The notes beneath the pieces were generated by a model, which saw nothing but the letters and a program-made list of their open reading frames with translations, made no database searches and was not told the origin of the DNA. From contig JACQXP010000503.1 of assembly GCA_016208645.1 (NCBI GenBank), positions 1 to 9,443 on the forward strand: 9,443 bases of DNA, in the 5' to 3' direction. The DNA comes from Candidatus Methylomirabilota bacterium (lineage in GTDB: Bacteria; Methylomirabilota; Methylomirabilia; Methylomirabilales; 2-02-FULL-66-22). Positions within the stretch are counted from its first letter, which is position 1, and each line of letters begins with the position of its first letter. The position numbers were made by a program, and so were the translations under genes. Positions 1 through 7,055 of this stretch are shown here, piece after piece.

Positions 1-243
1 CTGTTCTCGGGGATGACCGGGCCGAACGGGACCGGGACCTTGTATTATATCCCGACAAGGCCAACCCGCAAGGCCCCAGGCCTCTGCGAACATGGATGGA
101 TGTGGGATCTGGAATGTAAGCCGTGGGAATCGTGGGTGGGACTTGAGGTTTTGCGGCCTTCCGAGCGGGCTGAGTAGCGCTTACAAATTTATTAACGTAA
201 TCGAGTTCAAGGTGCCCAGATCCTGCCTTTCACCCCCCGTGCC
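1..243. other. Intergenic left edge, no convincing gene
   Basis: No reading frame here looks like a real protein. The two rightward frames open from the edge stop within about 60 codons, at roughly 117 and 174, and show no recognisable motif. The stretch includes an AT-rich patch at about 180-200, which stands out against the GC-rich surroundings, and a promoter-like pair on the minus strand (44-71). It most likely separates the end of the response-regulator operon from a gene beyond the left edge. A short C-terminal end of a rightward gene cannot be excluded. Confidence 0.5.
44..71 (-). promoter_or_regulatory. Possible leftward sigma70-like promoter
   Basis: On the minus strand there is a perfect TATAAT at 49-44, preceded 16 nt upstream by TTGCGG at 71-66, which matches only the first half of the -35 consensus. 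Transcription would leave the window to the left, starting near position 37. Perfect -10 boxes are rare by chance in DNA this GC-rich, but the -35 is weak and the gene it would serve is not visible. Confidence 0.3.
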
Positions 244-288
244 TTACGTTTCACGCTTCACGTCTCACGTTTCACGCTTTACGTTTCA
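244..288 (-). repeat. Heptamer tandem array starting at a stop codon
   Basis: Read on the minus strand, six 7-nt units with consensus TGAAACG follow one another without a break. Variants are TAAAGCG, TGAGACG and TGAAGCG. The TGA stop codon of the downstream response regulator (288-286) is the first three bases of the first unit. Each unit begins with TGA or TAA. Because 7 is not a multiple of 3, successive units place stops in all three reading frames. I see no hairpin or T-run of an intrinsic terminator in it. Confidence 0.85.
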
Positions 289-1593
289 CCCCTCCGGCTC
301 CTCCACCTGCGCCCGATCCAGGAGCAACTCGACGATGAACCGCTCGAGCGTCCCACGCTCCTCCTCGCCGAGATCCAGGAACTGGATCCCCATCCCCGCG
401 GGCAGCCCCTTGGGCGTGTCCGTGGGGCTGCTCCAGACCACGCGCCCGGCCGTCCGGAACGGGTGGGCCACCCCGGGCAGCTTGAAACGGAGCAAGAGGT
501 CCTCCCCGACGGGGAACACCTCGCTGGTGCGCAGGAAGATCCCCCGCGCCGAGAGGTCGAAGCACTGACCGCCGCGGAACGCCCGCAGGCTCTGGAAGTC
601 CACGGGGATCTGGACGCCCAGGTGCGGGAGGCCGCGCTTGGCCGCCTGGCCGTGCTCCAGCATCCCCAGCTTCAGGAAGCGGACCAGGACCCTCAGCGTC
701 CCCCAGTCGTCCAGGCTGCTTCCCTCCAGGACCTGCGGGAGCGTCCGGGTGCCGTCGCACAGCTCCACCACCTGGCGGAATCCCCCGGGCAGCGTCCGGC
801 GCAGCAATCCCTCCCGGAGGATGGGAAACATCTTGACGGGCTCCTCCGATGGACCGAGGGTCTGGCGCAGGGCCGGGATCTCGTCCAGCCGGCGGACCCC
901 CTCCATCAGAAGCGACTGGTTTGCCTTCATCACCTGCGCCTCGGCCGGGCCGGTCCCTGAGGCCGGCTCCAGGGCGAATTCCCCCTCGTTCCAGGCCAGC
1001 AGGCGGTACACCGCCGCCTCGCCCTTCCGCGGCCCCTCCATGGCGTAGGCGATCCGCCCCTGGGTGAACAGGATCTCGCCGCGGCGCGTCCCGGACGTCA
1101 GGCGCAGGGTGCCGGTCCGGCGCTCCGCCTCCAGGACCTGGATGAGGTTGGGCAGGCTCATCGTCTCCAGCCGCCCCCGCATCAGAGAGGTCTCGGGGGG
1201 CGACGTGGCCCGATGGGCCCCCGCCCGGCGCAGCACGTTCTTCACCCGGGCCAGCAGCTCTTCGCGCCGGACCGGCTTGACGAGATAGTCATCCGCCCCC
1301 AGCTCCAGCCCCCGGATCTTGTCCTCGACCCGCACCCGCGCGGTCAGGAAGATGATGGGGATGTCCTGGGTCGTGGGGTTCGCCTTCAGGGCCGCCGCCA
1401 CCTCGAAGCCGTTCAGCTCCGGCATCATGGCATCCAGCAGGATGAGGTCCGGGCGCGTGGCCTGGGCCTGCTCCAGCGCCTCCCGGCCGTTCCTGGCCAC
1501 ACTGACCTCGACGGGCAGCTCGGCCAGCATGTCCACCGTCATCTGGGCCATGAGGGCCTCATCCTCTGCCAGCAATACGCGCCATGCATCCAT
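286..1593 (-). CDS. Response regulator: receiver, PATAN (DUF4388), PilZ
   Basis: A 435-residue cytoplasmic signalling protein. Residues 5-122 are a complete receiver: acidic pair E10/D11, phospho-acceptor D54, T84 and K106. Residues 138-240 match the PATAN/DUF4388 domain (RLETMSLPNLIQVLEAERRTG, then a FTQGRIAYA-type strand). A winged-helix-like stretch follows (about 265-312), then a PilZ domain (320-422). PilZ domains normally bind cyclic-di-GMP through RxxxR and (D/N)xSxxG. Here the second motif is intact (D346-L-S-A-R-G351), but the first reads R320-GLP-H324, so binding may be weakened or lost. There is no DNA-binding domain, so output is probably by protein contact. The start is supported by alignment with the paralog just upstream, which shares the M-x-x-W-R opening; the ribosome site is poor (GGAGGG about 21 nt away). 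It lies 48 nt after that paralog, so the two are probably co-transcribed. The gene ends inside a heptamer repeat. Confidence 0.9.
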   Translation of the reverse strand: MDAWRVLLAEDEALMAQMTVDMLAELPVEVSVARNGREALEQAQATRPDLILLDAMMPELNGFEVAAALKANPTTQDIPIIFLTARVRVEDKIRGLELGADDYLVKPVRREELLARVKNVLRRAGAHRATSPPETSLMRGRLETMSLPNLIQVLEAERRTGTLRLTSGTRRGEILFTQGRIAYAMEGPRKGEAAVYRLLAWNEGEFALEPASGTGPAEAQVMKANQSLLMEGVRRLDEIPALRQTLGPSEEPVKMFPILREGLLRRTLPGGFRQVVELCDGTRTLPQVLEGSSLDDWGTLRVLVRFLKLGMLEHGQAAKRGLPHLGVQIPVDFQSLRAFRGGQCFDLSARGIFLRTSEVFPVGEDLLLRFKLPGVAHPFRTAGRVVWSSPTDTPKGLPAGMGIQFLDLGEEERGTLERFIVELLLDRAQVEEPEG

Positions 1594-1641
1594 GGTATGC
1601 TCGTCGGTCCGCCGCCCTCCGCCGCCAAGGGCGCAAGCGGA

Positions 1642-2937
1642 TTACGCCCGCTCCCCTGCCCCGCTGATCTGCACCGCGATGGCCTGGGCGAGGTGCCGCT
1701 CGATGGCCTCGCGATCGGCCGGCGCCAGATCCAGGAACTGGATGCCCATGCCGGTTCCGCCGTGCTTGCCGGGGTCCGCGTTGCGCCAGACCACCTGCCC
1801 CGTCACCTTGACCGGGGCCTCGTGGCCGGGGACCTGGAACCGCAGGATCACCTGCTCGCCCACCTCGAACGGGACCGCGGTCTGGATGAAGACCCCGCGC
1901 GCCGACAGATTGAAGGAGGTCCGCTTCAGGAACCCCGGCACCCGCTGGTACTCGACGGGCACATCCACGTTCAGCCGGGCCCCGCCACGGCGCTCGGGGC
2001 TCACGTCCGCCGAGGTCAGCGCCCGGACCCCCAGCAGGTACTGGAGGATCTTCAGGGTCGTCCACGCATCGAAGGGGCTCCCGGCCACGACCTGCTCCAG
2101 GTCCCGTGCGCCATCCAGGAGGGCCACCAGGGCCGCCGCCTCGGGCTGCGCCAGCGCCTCCACGGCCGCCCGGAGGGACTCCAGGAATCCCAGGGCCACC
2201 CCCGGGGCGGGCAGGCTTGCCCGCAGGGCCGGGGTCTCGTCCAGGCGCCGCACCCCCTCCATGAGGAGGACCTGGTTGGGCAGGGTCACGCTCCCTCCTG
2301 TTTCATCCGATGGCTCGGGCGACGCCATCTGGAACGTGCCCGCCTGCCAGGTCAGGAGCTGGAAGACCGCCGCCTTGCCCTGGCGTGGCCCCTGCACCGC
2401 CCGGGTGATCTTGCCGTCCACGAAGGTGACCTCTCCCTGCTCGTCCCCTCGCGTCAACAGCAGCCGGGCGGTCCGCCGCTCCCCCTCGAGCAATTGCACG
2501 AGGGAGACCAGGTTCATGGCCTGCAATTGGCCGCTGGCCATGGCCGGCTCCCGCTGGGGGGGCCGGCTCCGCCGGAGGATGCCCCGGACCCGGATCTTCA
2601 ACTCGTCGGGGTCCACGGGCTTGACCAGATAATCCTCCGCCCCCAGATCGAGCCCGCGGACTTTGTCCCGGGACGACCCGAGGGCGCTGACGAAGATGAT
2701 CGGGATGGTGGCCGTGGTGGGATCCTGTTTCAGAGCCGCCGCGACCTGGTAGCCATCCATGCGCGGCATCATCACGTCCAGGAGGATCAGGTCCGGCCGC
2801 TCCGCCTTGGCCAGGCGCAAGGCCTCCTCCCCCTCCTTCGCCTCCAGGACGTTGGCGGGCAGAGTCGTCAGGACATCCCGGAGCATGTGCAGCACCAGGG
2901 GTTCGTCGTCCACCACCAGGATGCGCCACGACGTCAT
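1642..2937 (-). CDS. Response regulator: receiver, PATAN (DUF4388), PilZ (paralog)
   Basis: A 431-residue paralog of the next gene downstream, with the same domain order. The receiver (5-122) has D10/D11, phospho-acceptor D54, S84 and K106. The PATAN/DUF4388 domain covers about 135-240 and ends in the motif LLMEGVRRLDETPALR, almost identical in both proteins. A linker with helix-turn-like pattern spans about 265-308. The PilZ domain (316-420) has both canonical cyclic-di-GMP motifs, R317-GGA-R321 and N343-L-S-A-R-G348. It should therefore be able to read both a histidine-kinase signal and cyclic-di-GMP. PATAN-receiver proteins in cyanobacteria act on pilus motility by protein contact; a motility or surface role here is inference. 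It lies 57 nt after the PfkB kinase gene on the same strand and 48 nt before its paralog. No cognate kinase is in the window. Confidence 0.92.
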   Translation of the reverse strand: MTSWRILVVDDEPLVLHMLRDVLTTLPANVLEAKEGEEALRLAKAERPDLILLDVMMPRMDGYQVAAALKQDPTTATIPIIFVSALGSSRDKVRGLDLGAEDYLVKPVDPDELKIRVRGILRRSRPPQREPAMASGQLQAMNLVSLVQLLEGERRTARLLLTRGDEQGEVTFVDGKITRAVQGPRQGKAAVFQLLTWQAGTFQMASPEPSDETGGSVTLPNQVLLMEGVRRLDETPALRASLPAPGVALGFLESLRAAVEALAQPEAAALVALLDGARDLEQVVAGSPFDAWTTLKILQYLLGVRALTSADVSPERRGGARLNVDVPVEYQRVPGFLKRTSFNLSARGVFIQTAVPFEVGEQVILRFQVPGHEAPVKVTGQVVWRNADPGKHGGTGMGIQFLDLAPADREAIERHLAQAIAVQISGAGERA

Positions 2938-2994
2938 GCGCGCGTCCCCGTCCGAGGTGATCCCGTGAAGGCCAGCGCCCGAGCGGCCAAGATG

Positions 2995-3903
<909 letters not shown>

Positions 3904-3952
3904 CTTGCTTTGGACCCTCCTGTCAAATGGTCAATGAGCGATTCGTCGACAC

Positions 3953-4038
3953 TCGGAGTCGGCCGTCCCCAGTTGACTGAACAACCACTGGCCCCAAGCC
4001 GGTGGGTTTGTAGGCTGTCGGCTTGAATCCGACTCCGA
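3953..4038. repeat. Nested inverted repeat
   Basis: The outer arms TCGGAGTCGG (3953-3962) and CCGACTCCGA (4029-4038) are perfect 10-nt complements. Inside them CAAGCCG (3995-4001) pairs with CGGCTTG (4019-4025), leaving a 17-nt loop. The two stems are compatible with each other, so a branched fold is possible. It could be an end fragment of a small mobile or repetitive element; no target duplication is evident. Confidence 0.55.
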
Positions 4039-4042
4039 ATAA

Positions 4043-4138
4043 CTCTCCTCCCCCTCAACGGGGGAGGACAAAGGTGGGGGTAAAGTCCGCGAGCGTCTCA
4101 CCCCCATCCTCGCCTTCCCCCATTCAGGGGGAAGGGGG
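4043..4138. repeat. Inverted pair of REP-like hairpin units
   Basis: Two similar units of about 40 nt face each other. The first (4046-4085) has a perfect 9-bp hairpin, TCCTCCCCC with GGGGGAGGA, loop TCAAC. The second (4096-4136, opposite orientation) has a perfect 9-bp hairpin, CCTTCCCCC (4113-4121) with GGGGGAAGG (4127-4135), loop ATTCA. Between them TGGGGGT (4075-4081) pairs with ACCCCCA (4100-4106), so the whole can fold into three stems. This is the layout of REP/BIME or REPIN elements. Sequence words of this C-run/G-run type recur between genes in many bacterial genomes. No RAYT transposase is in the window. Confidence 0.75.
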
Positions 4139-4191
4139 TGTAGCTTGCTTCGCATGAAGGCGAGGGGTTTCGACCATCCCCGAAGAAGACA

Positions 4192-5058
4192 CTAATCGAC
4201 AAGGTATTTCCCCACAATGGGCGCCAGGTCGCGCTTGACGGCCGCCGGGATCGCGTGGCGCCCGGTGATGATGGCGTCTTTCAGGGCGTGGGCGCATGGG
4301 CACGTCCGCGTCTCCGGGATCATCGCGACGGCGGCGCGCATGATCGCCTTGGCCGTCTCCACGTTCTTCAGGAGGATCTTGACCACCGCCTCGACGGTCA
4401 CGTCCTCCTCCGTGGCGTGCCAGACGTCATAGTCGGTGACCAGGGCCATGGTGGCGTAGCAGATCTCCGCCTCCCGCGCCAGCTTCGCCTCCTGCAGGTT
4501 GGTCATGCCGATCACGTCCAGGCCCCAGCTTCGGTAGATCCGCGATTCGGCCCGGGTGGAGAACTGGGGACCCTCGATGCAGATGTAGGTCCCGCCGCGG
4601 TGCATGCCGGCCCCCACCAGCCGTCCGGCCCGATACAGGATATCCCCGAGCACGTGGCACGTGGGGTCCGCCACGCTCACGTGGACGACCAGTCCGTTGC
4701 CGAAGAACGTGCTGGGACGCGCCTTGGTCCGGTCGAAGAACTGGTCCGGGATCACGATGTCCAGGGGCTTGATCTCCTCCTTCAGGCTGCCCACGGCCGA
4801 GGCCGAGAGGATCCACTCCGCCCCCAGCAGCTTGAACCCGAAGATGTTGGCGCGGAAGTTCAGCTCCGACGGCATCAGGCGATGGCCCCGCCCGTGCCGC
4901 GCCAGGAACGCCACCGGCCGGCCCTGGAGCCGTCCGAGGATGTAACGGTCCGAGGGATCGCCGAAAGGCGTCCGCACCGCCTCTTCCCGGACGGCCTCCA
5001 GCCCTTCCATCTCGTACAGCCCGCTGCCGCCGATGACCCCGATCAGCCTCTCGGCCAT
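4192..5058 (-). CDS. mtnP: S-methyl-5'-thioadenosine phosphorylase
   Basis: MtnP cleaves methylthioadenosine with phosphate to adenine and 5-methylthioribose-1-phosphate, removing the by-product of polyamine and radical-SAM chemistry. At 288 residues it has the usual family length. Visible motifs are the phosphate loop GGSG (10-13), R54-H55-G56, EGPQFSTRAES (162-172), the ribose-contact M185-T186 and T208-D-Y-D211. The aspartates of the last motif are those that select an adenine base in characterised MTA phosphorylases. I prefer the ATG at 5058 over the one at 5076: the shorter protein begins close to the conserved IGVIGGSGLY, and TGGAGGG lies just upstream, though with a short spacer of about 4 nt, while the 5076 ATG has no ribosome site. 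A PfkB kinase follows on the same strand. No mtnA or later salvage gene is in view, so use of the sugar phosphate is unknown. Activity on 5'-deoxyadenosine or adenosine is possible. Confidence 0.92.
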   Translation of the reverse strand: MAERLIGVIGGSGLYEMEGLEAVREEAVRTPFGDPSDRYILGRLQGRPVAFLARHGRGHRLMPSELNFRANIFGFKLLGAEWILSASAVGSLKEEIKPLDIVIPDQFFDRTKARPSTFFGNGLVVHVSVADPTCHVLGDILYRAGRLVGAGMHRGGTYICIEGPQFSTRAESRIYRSWGLDVIGMTNLQEAKLAREAEICYATMALVTDYDVWHATEEDVTVEAVVKILLKNVETAKAIMRAAVAMIPETRTCPCAHALKDAIITGRHAIPAAVKRDLAPIVGKYLVD

Positions 5059-5111
5059 GGACCCTCCATCACCCATGGATTCGCCGGAACCGCCGGCACC
5101 GCGGACCTGCC

Positions 5112-5140
5112 TTGACAGGCGGGACGCCGAATGTTAGAAA
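5112..5140 (+). promoter_or_regulatory. Sigma70-like promoter of the ThDP enzyme gene
   Basis: A perfect -35 box TTGACA (5112-5117) is followed after 17 nt by TAGAAA (5135-5140), a 4/6 match to the -10, with an extended-10 TG at 5132-5133. Transcription would start near 5147 and leave a leader of about 30 nt before the GTG at 5177. It lies in the 118-nt divergent gap between mtnP and this gene. Confidence 0.6.
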
Positions 5141-5162
5141 AAGATCTGTCTACCGTCGCACC

Positions 5163-5169
5163 AGAGGAG
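5163..5169 (+). promoter_or_regulatory. Ribosome binding site deciding a GTG start
   Basis: AGAGGAG ends 7 nt before the GTG at 5177. This fixes the non-ATG start of the ThDP enzyme, and the protein then begins at the expected place for the family's N-terminal domain (TTVEVIAETLKSNGI). Confidence 0.75.
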
Positions 5170-5176
5170 AGCGCCC

Positions 5177-6802
5177 GTGCCCACCACCGTCGAGGTCATC
5201 GCTGAGACCCTGAAGTCGAACGGCATCCACCGGCTCTTCGGCCTGCCCGGCGGCGAGATCGCCGACCTCATGGGGGCCTGCCGTCGCGCCGGTATCACGT
5301 TCCTGCTCAACCGGCACGAGAATGCCGGCTGCGTGATGGCCAGCGTCACGGGCGAACTCTCCCGGAAGCCGGGGGTCGTCCTGGCGACCGTGGGCCCGGG
5401 CGCCACCAACCTGGTGAACGGCGTGGCCAACGCCTTCCTGGAGCGGGCGCCGCTCCTGGTGATCACCGCGCAGCTCTCCACCGAACTGTCGCCCGTCCTC
5501 CCCCATCAACGCGTGGATCTCGAGGACCTCTTCCGTCCCATCACCAAGTGGAGCCACACCCTCACCGGCGCGAACACCGCGGCCACGGTGCAGCGCGCCC
5601 TGGATCTGACCACCGAGGGCCGGCCGGGCCCCGTGTACCTCGGCCTCCCGAGCGACGTCGCCCGCCAGGAGGACCGGACCGCGGGTCCTGGACAGGAGGC
5701 GCTTGCCTTCCCGCCCGCCCGGCCGCTGGAGGGCACCGGCGTTCCCCGCAGGGATCTCGACCGGGCGGCCCGCATGATCGGTGAGGCCAGGCGCCCGCTG
5801 GTGGTGGTGGGCATCGGCCTGGACCCCATGAAGGCCCAGCCCGCCATCCTCCGCTGGATCGGCGCCGCCGGTATCCCGGTGGCCACCACGCCGAAGGCCA
5901 AGGGGCTGGTCCCCGAGGATCATCCGCTCTTCACGGCCACCAGCACCGGGATGGCCGGCGATGCCCTCTTCGCCGAGCTGCTCCGCGAGACCGACCTGAT
6001 GATCGGGATCGGCTTCGATCCCGTGGAGGCGATCCGGACCTTTTACACGGAGCGCCCGTTCCTCTCCATTGCCCAGTACAGCCTGGTGGACCGCCAGTTC
6101 GCGCCCGACCTTGAGCTGGTGGGAGACGTCAGCGCCACCCTGGAGGCCCTGCACGGCGAGGTCGTGGTCCACCACACCTGGCCGCCCGACGCCCCCGCGG
6201 CCTTCCGCCGGCGGCTCGCTGCCTTCCTCAGGCCGTCGGCAGACCAGAGCGCACTGGGCCTCTCGCCCGCCCGCGTCTTCGGCCGCCTCCGCAGCCTGGT
6301 TCCTCGGGACACGATCCTCACCGTGGATACCGGCGCGCACAAGCTCCTGATCGGGCAGGTGTGGCCATCCTACGAGCCCCTCACCTATCTTGTTTCCCAC
6401 GGCCTGTCCACCATGGGATATGCCCTGCCCGCCGCCATGGCGGCCAAGCTCGAGCATCCGCACCGCCCCGTCGTCGCGGTCATGGGAGACGGCGGCCTGA
6501 CCATGGTCCTGCCGGAGCTGGAGACGGCCGCCCGCCTCCACTTGCCCGTCGTGGTCCTGGTCCTCTGCGACCGGAGCCTGTACCTCATCCGGATGCATCA
6601 GGAGCGGAGGAGCATCCAGGCCAGCGGCGTGGATTTCGGTGCCATTGACTTCGCCGGGATCGCGCCCGGGTTCGGCGCCCGCGGCGTTCGTGCCGGGAGC
6701 TGGGCCGAACTCGACGACGCCGTCACGACGGCGCTGCGGGGGGATCGCCCGACCGTCATCGAGGTCCCGGTGGACCCGGCCGATTACCAGCAAATGCTTT
6801 GA
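5177..6802 (+). CDS. Thiamine-diphosphate enzyme, acetolactate-synthase superfamily
   Basis: A 541-residue soluble enzyme with the three-domain layout of this superfamily: pyrimidine-binding (about 3-165), central (190-330) and diphosphate-binding (370-530). E48 in NRHENAG is the glutamate that activates the cofactor. RPGPVYLGLPSDV (149-161) is the typical end of the first domain. The diphosphate/Mg motif begins G437-D438-G439; at the usual NN position it reads C464-D465, so Asp stands where Asn usually holds Mg2+. The reaction would be decarboxylation of a 2-oxo acid with or without carboligation; the substrate cannot be read from sequence. No small regulatory subunit or other branched-chain amino acid gene is adjacent, so I do not call it ilvB. 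It is divergent from mtnP, convergent with the TRAP permease, and apparently a single-gene transcript with its own promoter. Confidence 0.88.
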   Translation: MPTTVEVIAETLKSNGIHRLFGLPGGEIADLMGACRRAGITFLLNRHENAGCVMASVTGELSRKPGVVLATVGPGATNLVNGVANAFLERAPLLVITAQLSTELSPVLPHQRVDLEDLFRPITKWSHTLTGANTAATVQRALDLTTEGRPGPVYLGLPSDVARQEDRTAGPGQEALAFPPARPLEGTGVPRRDLDRAARMIGEARRPLVVVGIGLDPMKAQPAILRWIGAAGIPVATTPKAKGLVPEDHPLFTATSTGMAGDALFAELLRETDLMIGIGFDPVEAIRTFYTERPFLSIAQYSLVDRQFAPDLELVGDVSATLEALHGEVVVHHTWPPDAPAAFRRRLAAFLRPSADQSALGLSPARVFGRLRSLVPRDTILTVDTGAHKLLIGQVWPSYEPLTYLVSHGLSTMGYALPAAMAAKLEHPHRPVVAVMGDGGLTMVLPELETAARLHLPVVVLVLCDRSLYLIRMHQERRSIQASGVDFGAIDFAGIAPGFGARGVRAGSWAELDDAVTTALRGDRPTVIEVPVDPADYQQML

Positions 6803-6830
6803 CCGCTGGGAGGCTGGAAGGCTAGGACGC

Positions 6831-6857
6831 CTTCTGCCTTCTGCCTTCTGCCCCTGC
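6831..6857. repeat. Heptamer tandem array, unit CTTCTGC
   Basis: Three exact 7-nt copies of CTTCTGC (6831-6851) are followed by a shortened copy, CCCTGC. It starts 28 nt after the stop codon of the ThDP enzyme gene. It has no inverted partner in the window. Confidence 0.75.
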
Positions 6858-6917
6858 TCTTCCTCACGCCTCCGGATCTCCTTTCCCATTCTCTCGCTCC
6901 TTACTCCCCCGCCACTC

Positions 6918-7008
6918 ATTGCAGATTTCGAATTTCAGATTGCAGATTGACATCGGATTCCGAAAAGCGAACCCTCAATCTGCAATCTGCAATCTGCAAT
7001 CTTCAATC
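6918..7008. repeat. Opposed heptamer arrays forming a long hairpin
   Basis: The left arm (6918-6952) is five 7-nt units related to ATTGCAG. The right arm (6974-7008) is five units related to TGCAATC, three of them exact. The arms are reverse complements: CAGATTGCAGATTGA (6936-6950) pairs perfectly with 6975-6989, and the pairing continues outward to about 33 bp with five mismatches, around a 24-nt loop. Lying between convergent genes, it could stop transcription from both sides. It lacks the GC-rich stem and U-run of a classical intrinsic terminator. Confidence 0.8.
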
Positions 7009-7020
7009 GTCCCTGCCCCT

Positions 7021-7055
7021 CGGCTCTCGGCTCTCCGCTCTCGGCTCTCGGCTCC
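7021..7055. repeat. Heptamer tandem array, unit CGGCTCT, touching a stop codon
   Basis: Five 7-nt units (CGGCTCT, with CCGCTCT and CGGCTCC as variants) fill 7021-7055 exactly. The next base, 7056, is the last base of the TAA stop codon of the TRAP permease on the minus strand. The array therefore begins directly after that stop. Confidence 0.85.

Larger units (their letters stand above)
3904..4191. other. Intergenic gap with inverted repeats between mtnP and PfkB gene
   Basis: A 288-nt non-coding stretch between two co-directional genes. It holds a nested inverted repeat on the PfkB side and a pair of inverted REP-like units on the mtnP side, both listed separately. I see no good -35/-10 pair for a leftward promoter. 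The only further sequence of note is the AGGAGGG ribosome site of the kinase gene at about 3915-3921 (minus strand). Folding of this stretch in the transcript could separate expression of mtnP from the genes behind it. Confidence 0.7.
6803..7055. other. Convergent intergenic gap filled with short repeats
   Basis: This 253-nt gap lies between the tail ends of the ThDP enzyme gene and the TRAP permease gene. No open frame in it resembles a protein. It holds three heptamer arrays with unrelated units (CTTCTGC, TGCAATC, CGGCTCT), given separately, plus a spaced pair of AGGCT words at 6811-6823. Termination in both directions presumably occurs here. Confidence 0.75.

Noticed and set aside
244..288. 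CRISPR-like or direct-repeat array
   Set aside because: Units are 7 nt with no spacers, so this is a plain tandem repeat. The same applies to the arrays at 6831, 6918, 7021 and 9149.
92..568. A plus-strand frame at the left end
   Set aside because: It is Ser/Arg/Pro-rich, crosses the heptamer array and then runs antisense to the response regulator; the repeat is translated as a periodic VSRFTSHVSRFT string, not as a protein domain.
3904..3950. A leftward promoter using TTGACA/TTGACC words near 3920-3935
   Set aside because: On the minus strand these words overlap or directly precede the ribosome site of the PfkB gene, leaving no room for a -10 box and start site.
5059..5076. Upstream ATG of mtnP adding MGDGGS
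   Set aside because: No ribosome site precedes it, the extra residues are not part of the family's N-terminus, and the ATG at 5058 has GGAGGG just upstream. The case is not closed because that spacer is short.
5177..6802. Calling the gene ilvB (biosynthetic acetolactate synthase)
   Set aside because: There is no small subunit or pathway neighbour, and the Mg-site sequence differs from the usual Asn-Asn, so only the superfamily is supported.
5150..6919. A 589-codon minus-strand frame over the ThDP enzyme
   Set aside because: It is the antisense shadow of a gene with catalytic motifs, a ribosome site and a promoter. It has no recognisable motif and runs into repeat DNA.
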